Positions 1-6,672 of a stretch of 9,096 nucleotides of DNA are shown one piece after another. The position numbers and the translations under genes were made by a program. This DNA is from Clostridiaceae bacterium (GTDB lineage Bacteria; Bacillota_A; Clostridia; Acetivibrionales; Acetivibrionaceae), in the NCBI GenBank assembly GCA_012513545.1, contig JAAZCB010001073.1, positions 1-9,096 on the forward strand, read 5' to 3'. Numbering within the stretch: the first letter of the stretch is position 1; the number at the start of each line of letters is the position of its first letter. The notes under the pieces are model-generated. The model was given only the letters and a program-made list of their open reading frames with translations. It was not told the origin of the DNA and ran no database searches.

Positions 1-1
1 C

Positions 2-2611
2 CTTTTAGTTGATACAAACAGGGAATGCTTGGCAAAGGTCAGAAAGGTTTTGTTCGGAGGGGAAAGGGTTTCAGTTGAGCACACCCGAAAAGCCTTTGAG
101 TTACTGCCTCCAGGTACTGTCGTACATGTATACGGCCCAACTGAAGGCACTGTTTATTCGACATATCACATTATAGAAAGCATAGCGGAAAATATACAGA
201 CAGTTCCTATCGGAAGACCTGTATCCAATACAAGGGTTTATATTTTGGATAGAAGAAACAACCTCCAGCCTGTTGGAGTGCCGGGAGAGCTTTGTATAGC
301 GGGAGACGGGCTCGCAAGAGGATATCTTAACCGCCCTGACCTGACAAGGGATAAGTTTGTGGAAAACCCTTTTGAAAAAGGGAGCCTCATGTATAGGACA
401 GGAGATCTGGCGCGCTGGCTTTCTGACGGTACAATAGAATTTATAGGAAGGATAGATACTCAGGTTAAGATACGCGGCTACCGTGTTGAGCTTGGAGAAA
501 TTGAGGCGCAGCTTCTCAAATACCCTGAAATAACAGAATGCGTTGTTGTCGCAGGTGAGGATAATAGCATAAACAAGTACCTGGCTGCTTACTATGTATC
601 AGAAGAAAATATTGATATAGCGCGATTAAGAAAATTTGTCAACCAGGAGCTGCCGGACTATATGGTTCCAGCCTATTTTGTCCGCCTAGAAAAAATGCCG
701 CTCAATAAAAATGGGAAAATTGACAGGCTGGCATTGCCGGAAATAACGATGCAAGTTGACACAGGCTCACTTTACAGGGCACCGGCTACACAACTGGAAA
801 AGAAACTTGTCCGGATATGGGAGGAAGTCCTTGAACTGGAGCGTGTCGGGCTAAATGACAATTTCTTTGAAATAGGCGGACATTCATTAAAAGCCAATAT
901 TGTAACATCAAGGATTAAGAGAGAACTAAATATAGAAATACCGCTTATGGAGTTTTTCCAAAATGCCACTGTTGAAAAGCTTGCCGAGTATATTAGCAAT
1001 TGTACTGCATTTGGTGATAAATCTAAAGAAACTATACCGAATGATGAAGACATAAATTCTAGAACAGAAGACTCTGCAAACGAAAATGGTTTTATTGATG
1101 AGAGCCTTTTGGATAGATATGAAGAAATAGATTTTACCAGCTATAATACTCAGGCAGTTTTGGACAAAGAAATACCTCTCACATATACCCAGCTGGATCA
1201 TTGGCTGATGCATATAGATACGAAGGACCGGTGGCCAATAAACCTGGTATATGGATTAAATGGGAATTTGGATGTAGGAACTCTGGAAAAGGCTATAAAT
1301 ATTGCATTAAGAAATCATGATGCATTTTGGATGCATTTTGGAAGGACCATACCTGTACAAAAAACGAGTCGTCCAACCGGCATACCAATCAATTATTATG
1401 ATTTAAGTAATATTTCGGAGGATATTAATGATAAGAAAAAAGTACTTTCAGAGACATTAGCCAGTAAAACTCCTGTTGATGATTTGGTGCAATTCGGTGT
1501 AAAGGTTGTAAAAATAGAGCCGGAGCAGTATGTTGTATTTTTAAGATTTTATCACATTGTTGCTGATGGTACTTCAGTGGGAATTTTTATTAAAGAAGTA
1601 TGTCAGTACTATAATGCCCTGGCAGAAGGCAGGAAGATACGGATAAAGCCTGCCATGCAATTAGCAGACTATATTCGGGCAGAAAGAAACTTCCTTGATA
1701 CCGATGAATACGAAGCAGATGTAAGATATTGGAAAAAAGAACTTGACGGCTGCAAACTATATAAATTGCCAGTTAAAGAGAGAGTTGAAAAGAGTACCGA
1801 TGACAGACCTGTGACGGTTTCAGTTACAGAGTCTCAATACAAGAAGATTATTGAATTAAGCGCAAAGTGTGGAGCAAGCTTCCAGATGGTCATGTTAAGT
1901 CTTGTTGGTAAAGCGCTTAAAGAATATAATGGACAGGAGGATATTGTTGTCAAGTTGGTTTTAAATGAACGCGATACTCTGGAAAAGCAGCATTTGATAG
2001 GGCCAATATACAAGGAGATGCCTGTCAGGATGTGCCCTCTTGATACTGATATAGAAAATCTGGTATCGAAGGTTAAGAAGAGCATGCTTGAAAGCAACTC
2101 TCATAACAGGTGCCCTTGGATAATACCGATGTCATTAATTGAACGAAGAAAGTATTCCAAGCTTTACACACCTCTTTTTTGGCTAGGTGAGAGACTGAGT
2201 GTGCTTTTGTCCAAAACCATATTTAAGGAAGCAAAATTACCTGAGGAACTATTGTCATATTATGCTCCCTTTGTTGAAACGCTTCGCTTAAGCTGGATAA
2301 AAAAACTGCTGGGAAAAATGAAGTTACCTGTATCCTATGAAACAACTATCAGTCTTAACATCTTGCTGGAACAATCGAAGGATGTTGGCAGCTTTAAGCT
2401 TGGAAGCAGTGAACTTAGTCTTTATGAGGAATTGGAGCAGTACTCTTCTAATGAAGATAACAAATGGGTAAAAGATTCATTGGAATTCAGTGTTATAGGC
2501 TCAACAGGCCAAAAGGGTGATATTATTATGGCGTTATCTGGCGGACATCTGAAACCGGAGGCTAAAGGGGTGATTTTGCAGTTGTTGCAAAAGCAGATAG
2601 ATAATATTTAA
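2..2611 (+). CDS. Non-ribosomal peptide synthetase, 3' part: A domain (partial)-T-terminal C-like domain
   Basis: This is the C-terminal 869 residues of an NRPS. The frame is open to the left edge, so the true start lies outside; the TTG at 29 is internal. Numbering from base 2, the adenylation cores are A5 YGPTEGT (44-50), A6 GELCIAGDG (95-103), A7 YRTGDL (131-136), A8 QVKIRGYRVELGEIE (154-168), A9 LPDYMVP (217-223) and A10 NKNGKIDR (235-242, catalytic Lys239). A carrier domain follows with DNFFEIGGHSL, whose phosphopantetheine Ser295 is encoded at 884-886. After an acidic linker (about 339-378) comes a condensation-like domain (about 390-869). Its C3 motif is YHIVADG (517-523), where the family has HHxxxDG: the catalytic second His and the Asp-Gly remain, the first His is Tyr. 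C1, C2 and C4 are also divergent, and C5 reads IGPIYKEMPVR. No thioesterase or reductase follows. By family, it activates an amino acid (isoleucine favoured), loads it on T295, then condenses or releases the peptide in the cytoplasm. The domain calls are firm; the role of the last domain is inference. Confidence 0.96.
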   Translation, partial: LLVDTNRECLAKVRKVLFGGERVSVEHTRKAFELLPPGTVVHVYGPTEGTVYSTYHIIESIAENIQTVPIGRPVSNTRVYILDRRNNLQPVGVPGELCIAGDGLARGYLNRPDLTRDKFVENPFEKGSLMYRTGDLARWLSDGTIEFIGRIDTQVKIRGYRVELGEIEAQLLKYPEITECVVVAGEDNSINKYLAAYYVSEENIDIARLRKFVNQELPDYMVPAYFVRLEKMPLNKNGKIDRLALPEITMQVDTGSLYRAPATQLEKKLVRIWEEVLELERVGLNDNFFEIGGHSLKANIVTSRIKRELNIEIPLMEFFQNATVEKLAEYISNCTAFGDKSKETIPNDEDINSRTEDSANENGFIDESLLDRYEEIDFTSYNTQAVLDKEIPLTYTQLDHWLMHIDTKDRWPINLVYGLNGNLDVGTLEKAINIALRNHDAFWMHFGRTIPVQKTSRPTGIPINYYDLSNISEDINDKKKVLSETLASKTPVDDLVQFGVKVVKIEPEQYVVFLRFYHIVADGTSVGIFIKEVCQYYNALAEGRKIRIKPAMQLADYIRAERNFLDTDEYEADVRYWKKELDGCKLYKLPVKERVEKSTDDRPVTVSVTESQYKKIIELSAKCGASFQMVMLSLVGKALKEYNGQEDIVVKLVLNERDTLEKQHLIGPIYKEMPVRMCPLDTDIENLVSKVKKSMLESNSHNRCPWIIPMSLIERRKYSKLYTPLFWLGERLSVLLSKTIFKEAKLPEELLSYYAPFVETLRLSWIKKLLGKMKLPVSYETTISLNILLEQSKDVGSFKLGSSELSLYEELEQYSSNEDNKWVKDSLEFSVIGSTGQKGDIIMALSGGHLKPEAKGVILQLLQKQIDNI

Positions 2612-2685
2612 TCAATAACTCAGCTTACCTGCAATTCGGGTTTTGTGGTATTTAAGAGTTGAGTCAATATATGAAAAATTATACA

Positions 2686-2690
2686 GGGGG
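2686..2690 (+). promoter_or_regulatory. Ribosome binding site deciding the start of the radical SAM gene
   Basis: GGGGG lies nine bases before the ATG at 2700. The same frame stays open back to a TTG at 2643, but that codon has no purine-rich site before it, and the extra 19 residues do not resemble the family N-terminus. The ATG at 2700 begins MKNVALVCAPW, which fits the first beta strand of the cobalamin-binding fold. Confidence 0.8.
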
Positions 2691-2699
2691 AATAATAAA

Positions 2700-4568
2700 A
2701 TGAAAAATGTAGCTTTGGTTTGTGCTCCGTGGACAAGTATAGAAATGCCTTCAATTGCTCTTGGGACGTTGAAGAGCGTGCTTGTAAGTAAAAATATATC
2801 TACAGATGTACATAGTCTGAATGTCAAGCTGTTAAAGTATATGGACAAGGATTTGTATGAAGAGATAAGCGGTTCATCCACCCATGTTTCGGAATGGATA
2901 TTTTCACAGTATCTTTATAACAAAGACTACCTTCAGGGACTGAAAATAAACTATAAAAGCTCAATAGATTCAACGGTTGATGTAGACCACCACTTATACA
3001 TGTATCTGAATAAGAAAACAAGTGTATTGCAGCAGGTGGTTTGTGAAAAGATTCCAAACTTTCTGGATGAATGCCTGAACACAATAGACTGGGGCAGCTA
3101 TAAGATAATTGGTTTTACCTGTGCCCTTGGCAATCAGTTGGCATCCTTGGTCTTGTCAAAAAGAATTAAACAGCGTTTTCCAAATGTAAAAATAGTGTTT
3201 GGAGGACCGAATGTCAGAGGCATTACTGCTGAAGAAATTATGAAAAATTTTACATGGGTAGACTATATTGTAGACGGTGAGGGCGAAATAGCATTTCCAA
3301 GCCTTGTCAACAGGATTCTTGAAGGCAGGTTTGAGGAGGAAATACCTGGTGTTCTGTTCAGAAAGGATGGAGTGTGTGTAAGATCTGAAGGAGACTTTGA
3401 AATTGTGCCTCTTGATGATATACCTCAGCCAGACTACACGGAGTTTTTCGATGAAATTAAAAAATCCGGACTTGAGGAAGTTATGTCGGAGGTTAGAATT
3501 GCTTTTGAAAGCTCAAGAGGGTGCTGGTGGGGGCAGAAATGCCAATGCTCGTTTTGTGGTTTGAATAACGGATACTTGAAGTACCGAACAAAATCACAGG
3601 AAAAGGTTTTGAGGGAGCTTACTGATCAGAGCGCCAGGTACAACAGAAAAAGATTTTTCGCTACAGATTTGGTCATTAGTGCAGAGTCTTTTGATGTGTT
3701 ATTGCCTGAAATGATAAACAGGAAGCTCGGATATAATATTTTTTATGAGGTAAAAGCCACCATGAGCCGGAAGGAAATGAGTTTGCTGGCTCAAGCCGGG
3801 ATTACTTTTGTACAGGCAGGAATAGAAAGTCTGGACACTAAGCTATTAAAACTATTGCGCAAGGGCGTAAGTGCAATACAGAATATACAATTCTTAAAAT
3901 TCTCCAGTGAGTTTGGAATATACGTGGCATGGAACTTATTATACAGGATGCCTTGGGAAGAGAAGGAAAGCTATGACAAAATGATAGAACTGGTACCATT
4001 GCTGTATCATCTGCAGCCCCCTTCAGCAGGTATGATTATCCCAATTGCACTGGACAGGTTCAGCCCATATTTTAATGATCCTCAGAAATATGGAATAGTT
4101 GATATTAAGCCTAAAGCGACATTTAGTCTTATATATCCTGACCCTAAAATAAATCTGATGAATATTGCATATACCTTTGATTTTGCCTTTGAGAACTCTG
4201 AAAGTCTTGTTATGAGCTATATTGGAGAATTGATAACAGCCTTTTACGGATGGCAGAAGACCTATGAAGAAAAAAAATATTATCTCAATTACAGATTGGT
4301 TGATGGCAAGGTATTGATTGAGGATAACAGGCCGCTGGACAATAATAATACTGAGGCTAGAAAATACTATTTGGAAAACCTCGAGAAAGAAGTATTTTTG
4401 TTGTGTGACGAGATTAGTTCGTTACAGGAAATACAGAAAAAAATCGATGAAGGCACCGGGCGTGTCGAGGCGGATGAATTGAAATCTGCAATTGGAAAGC
4501 TTATGGAAAAGAAGATACTTTATGAAGAAAGCGGAAGGTATGTTAATTTGGCAGTATATCAGAATTAG
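2700..4568 (+). CDS. Cobalamin-dependent radical SAM enzyme, RiPP-maturation C-methyltransferase type
   Basis: This 622-residue protein fits the 'RiPP maturation radical SAM protein 1' family in length and layout. Residues 3-230 form a B12-binding-like alpha/beta region with APWTSIEMPSIALGTLK near the start, VFGGPN (166-171) and DGEGEIAF (192-199). The radical SAM core begins at ESSRGCWWG (270-278); Cys275, Cys283 and Cys286 give the C-x7-C-x2-C iron-sulfur motif usual in this family, ending in CGLN. Further signatures are QAGIESLD (372-379), LRKGV (386-390), HLQPPSAG (437-444) and LDRFSPYFNDP (451-461). The C-terminus (LLCDEI, 567-572, then YVNLAVY, 614-620) matches the small regulatory-looking end of the family. 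Known members transfer methyl groups to unactivated carbons of peptide residues using SAM and cobalamin. The gene lies 88 bases after the NRPS with no clear terminator between, so co-transcription is likely. Substrate here is inferred: an NRPS product or carrier-bound residue. The extra Cys281 and the RMPWEE loop (416-421) are unusual. Confidence 0.9.
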   Translation: MKNVALVCAPWTSIEMPSIALGTLKSVLVSKNISTDVHSLNVKLLKYMDKDLYEEISGSSTHVSEWIFSQYLYNKDYLQGLKINYKSSIDSTVDVDHHLYMYLNKKTSVLQQVVCEKIPNFLDECLNTIDWGSYKIIGFTCALGNQLASLVLSKRIKQRFPNVKIVFGGPNVRGITAEEIMKNFTWVDYIVDGEGEIAFPSLVNRILEGRFEEEIPGVLFRKDGVCVRSEGDFEIVPLDDIPQPDYTEFFDEIKKSGLEEVMSEVRIAFESSRGCWWGQKCQCSFCGLNNGYLKYRTKSQEKVLRELTDQSARYNRKRFFATDLVISAESFDVLLPEMINRKLGYNIFYEVKATMSRKEMSLLAQAGITFVQAGIESLDTKLLKLLRKGVSAIQNIQFLKFSSEFGIYVAWNLLYRMPWEEKESYDKMIELVPLLYHLQPPSAGMIIPIALDRFSPYFNDPQKYGIVDIKPKATFSLIYPDPKINLMNIAYTFDFAFENSESLVMSYIGELITAFYGWQKTYEEKKYYLNYRLVDGKVLIEDNRPLDNNNTEARKYYLENLEKEVFLLCDEISSLQEIQKKIDEGTGRVEADELKSAIGKLMEKKILYEESGRYVNLAVYQN

Positions 4569-4624
4569 AGAGCACTTTGGGTGATAATTGAAAGAGACGG
4601 ATTCTGAATAACAGAAAAATGCTA

Positions 4625-4630
4625 TATAAT
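4625..4630 (+). promoter_or_regulatory. Candidate -10 box in the 130-base gap before the ABC exporter genes
   Basis: TATAAT sits 69 bases before the ATPase start. The sequence 17 bases upstream (TTCTGA, 4602-4607) matches only three of six bases of a -35 box, so the promoter is weak or needs help. The box starts a perfect 7-base inverted repeat (TATAATT 4625-4631, AATTATA 4642-4648). A second TATAAT at 4675-4680 is too close to the ribosome binding site to be a good alternative. No terminator hairpin and no convincing small gene were seen in the 4569-4698 gap. Confidence 0.3.
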
Positions 4631-4698
4631 TTAAAAGTCAGAATTATACAGGTAGTATATTAAGAGGGGTTCAGTATAATAGAGAGGATGGTAAAATA

Positions 4699-5637
4699 AT
4701 GCTGTGTGTAACTGATCTTAAAAAAGAATACAGTAAGAACAAAGAAAAAGTAATTGCTGTTGACAACCTTTCTTTTTCTGTTGGAAAAGGTGAGCTTGTA
4801 GGATTTTTAGGAGCAAATGGGGCTGGAAAAACTACAACCGTAAAAATGCTTTGTGGTCTTGTAGCACCTGATGGAGGAAAGATTGAAATTTGTGGGCATA
4901 ACCCCTGGATCGAGAGGAAAAAAGCGTTAAGGAATATTAGTGCTGTCCTGGAGGGGAATAGAAATACTTACTGGCCACTTACAGTGAAAGAGAATCTTGA
5001 GTTTTTTGCTGCTCTTCACGGTATACCTTCAGGGAGGATTGCAGGAAAGATAAGTGAACTTGTAGAGATCCTTGGATTAAAGGACAAGATAAACGTACCG
5101 GTGCAAAACCTTTCAAGAGGGATGCAGCAGAAATTGTCTCTTGGAGTTGCGCTGATCAAAGATGTACCCATAATTATACTTGACGAACCTACTCTGGGAC
5201 TTGATGTTGAGGCTGCCCTTGAAATGAGGACTTTGCTAAAAAGTTTAACAGCACAGGGAAAGACAATACTTCTTACAACGCATGACATGCATCTGGTTGA
5301 AGCTGTGTGTCAAAGAGTAATAATAATAAATAAAGGCAGGATTGTAACAGATGAGAATATCGACAATGTTTTAGAACTGTTCAAGGTAAAATCCTATCGC
5401 TTAAACCTTAAAGGAAGCTTGTCAGAAGGGCAAAAAGCAGACGTACTGTCTATAAAGCATACAAATATTGAAGAAACAGAGAATGGTGTTAATATTCTTG
5501 TAGACCTCGAAGACACCGAAATATTATATGCAATCATGGAAATATTACGCCGTGAGAAGATAATGATAGAATCAATCAACAGGGAAGAGATAGATTTTGA
5601 AAGCGTGTTTATTAAAATAGTAAGGGGTGATAAATGA
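4699..5637 (+). CDS. ABC-2 type exporter, ATP-binding protein
   Basis: This 312-residue nucleotide-binding subunit drives transport through the permease encoded next to it. Walker A is GANGAGKT (38-45), the signature LSRGMQQ (138-144), Walker B IIILDEP (158-164, with Glu163 as the catalytic base), the D-loop LGLD (166-169) and the switch His195 in TTHDMH. Where the Q-loop glutamine is expected the text is VLEGNRNTYW (83-92), with Glu85. I recall LEGNRN-type sequences in a subgroup of ABC-2 ATPases, so this looks natural rather than damaged. The last 85 or so residues (226-312) form the extra C-terminal domain common in drug, polysaccharide and bacteriocin exporters. The start is ATG with GAGAGGA ten bases upstream. 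Its stop overlaps the permease start in ATGA, so the two are translationally coupled. The probable role is export of, or self-resistance to, the neighbouring peptide; that is context only. Confidence 0.95.
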   Translation: MLCVTDLKKEYSKNKEKVIAVDNLSFSVGKGELVGFLGANGAGKTTTVKMLCGLVAPDGGKIEICGHNPWIERKKALRNISAVLEGNRNTYWPLTVKENLEFFAALHGIPSGRIAGKISELVEILGLKDKINVPVQNLSRGMQQKLSLGVALIKDVPIIILDEPTLGLDVEAALEMRTLLKSLTAQGKTILLTTHDMHLVEAVCQRVIIINKGRIVTDENIDNVLELFKVKSYRLNLKGSLSEGQKADVLSIKHTNIEETENGVNILVDLEDTEILYAIMEILRREKIMIESINREEIDFESVFIKIVRGDK

Positions 5638-6419
5638 TGAGTAATGTTGTTTTATTGTTGGCTCACATAAAGCGTGAATGGATTATGACTAAAAGGTATT
5701 TTTTCAATTCTATTGGAGGATTGGTAGCGATTTTTGTTATATTTATATTGATTTTCATGGGGTATAAAGGGTTTGCCGGAAATTCCGAGGGTTATGGAGA
5801 AGGTTTGGGGAACCTTATAGTAGGGTATTCAATGTGGATGTTTGCATTGATCATTTACCAGGAAATATCCGACAATTTGAGAAATGAGGCAAGGGAAGGA
5901 ATCCTTGAACAACTGTATATGTCTCCGTATGGATATATAAAAGTAACAATTTTCAGAATATTTGTCAGTGTTCTCATAAACTTTGTCATGGTTGTAGCAG
6001 TATTTTTAATAATGATTCTTATAACCGGTCGTCGGGATCTGAATATGGATATTGTATCAATAGCTCCTTTGGGAATATTATTTCTGTTACCTGTTGTTGG
6101 TTTGAGTTTTATGCTTGGAGGAGTTCAACTGATATTTAAAAAGATAGACGCTTTTATGCAGCTTGTTCAATTTGCACTTGTTGCACTTGTTGCATTACCG
6201 GTTAATGGTGCTTTTATATGGGCAAGGTTTCTGCCTGGAACTTTGGCTGCAAACCTTATGAGGGATGTTATGGTTAAGGAGGCAGGTATTATGCAAATTC
6301 CTGTACTTTCACTTCTATCAACTGCAGTCATAGGAATAGGATACTTTTTACTTGGCTTGTATGTTTTTAAGCAGTGTGAAAGAAACGCTATGAAGGATGG
6401 AAGCTTAGCTCATTATTGA
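5634..6419 (+). CDS. ABC-2 type exporter, membrane permease
   Basis: This 261-residue integral membrane protein has six likely membrane helices at about 28-44, 59-76, 106-131, 140-163, 174-196 and 224-246. The conserved ABC-2 element EGILEQLYMSP (88-98) between helices 2 and 3 is the region that contacts the ATPase. The N-terminus (HIKREWIMTKRYF) is the amphipathic, positively charged inner end typical of the family. Two ATG codons stand in tandem. The first (5634) overlaps the ATPase stop by four bases; the second (5637) overlaps it by one and is better spaced from GGGG at 5624-5627. I give the first, but the second is as likely. With the ATPase it should form a dimeric-permease exporter. 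The substrate cannot be read from the sequence; the peptide made by the upstream enzymes is the natural suggestion. Confidence 0.93.
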   Translation: MMSNVVLLLAHIKREWIMTKRYFFNSIGGLVAIFVIFILIFMGYKGFAGNSEGYGEGLGNLIVGYSMWMFALIIYQEISDNLRNEAREGILEQLYMSPYGYIKVTIFRIFVSVLINFVMVVAVFLIMILITGRRDLNMDIVSIAPLGILFLLPVVGLSFMLGGVQLIFKKIDAFMQLVQFALVALVALPVNGAFIWARFLPGTLAANLMRDVMVKEAGIMQIPVLSLLSTAVIGIGYFLLGLYVFKQCERNAMKDGSLAHY

Positions 6420-6503
6420 TTATTCCGGTTATACTTTTATCAGCGGGATCATTTAGAAAAAATTTATATTTATTATAAAATGCTGGTGCAATATAGCTGA
6501 TTA

Positions 6504-6512
6504 TGGTATAAT
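6504..6512 (+). promoter_or_regulatory. Extended -10 promoter for the adaptor/permease operon
   Basis: TGGTATAAT is a consensus extended -10 element (TGn plus TATAAT at 6507-6512). The -35 position (TGGTGC, 6484-6489) is poor, which extended -10 promoters tolerate. Transcription would begin near 6519 and leave an untranslated leader of about 150 bases before the ATG at 6673. The 253-base gap 6420-6672 holds no gene that I can support and no strong terminator for the permease upstream. It contains an inverted repeat next to the start point (ATTCTT 6511-6516, AAGAAT 6524-6529) and a weak hairpin CCTG/CAGG near 6580. Confidence 0.5.
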
Positions 6513-6660
6513 TCTTTTTATTCAAGAATAGCAATAATGCAAACGTTATACTCATATAGCAGATATTTTTCAGACACTTCCTGCTTATCAGGCGTATATA
6601 GATTATGGGAAATATAATGGCTGCGAGTTTTCTACAGGATTTGGGTTAATTGAATAATTT

Positions 6661-6665
6661 GGGGG
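6661..6665 (+). promoter_or_regulatory. Ribosome binding site of the adaptor gene
   Basis: GGGGG followed by AAG lies seven bases before the ATG at 6673 and fixes this start. It resembles the GGGGG site before the radical SAM gene. Confidence 0.75.
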
Positions 6666-6672
6666 AAGCAGA

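Noticed and set aside
29..31. TTG as the start codon of the NRPS gene.
   Set aside because: The frame stays open to the left edge and the protein begins in the middle of an adenylation domain, so this is an internal Leu codon.
2627..2644. Hairpin ACCTG-CAATT-CGGGT followed by T-rich bases, as a terminator between the NRPS and radical SAM genes.
   Set aside because: The stem is only five pairs with one G-T wobble and the T run is short, so it is unlikely to stop transcription.
2805..2822. DVHSLN (residues 36-41 of the radical SAM protein) as the classical DxHxxG cobalamin-binding motif.
   Set aside because: The final Gly is Asn, the motif is often absent in this enzyme class, and the position matches a plain family strand. 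B12 use is inferred from family, not from this motif.
4620..4664. A 14-codon ORF (MLYNLKVRII...) between the radical SAM and ATPase genes, considered as a RiPP precursor.
   Set aside because: It has no ribosome binding site, no leader/core character, and it overlaps the candidate promoter. It looks like chance.
6501..6556. Imperfect dyad TTATGGTATAA and TTATACTCATA in the gap before the adaptor gene.
   Set aside because: It needs a bulged base, has a long 34-base spacer and is AT-rich; chance is the simpler explanation.
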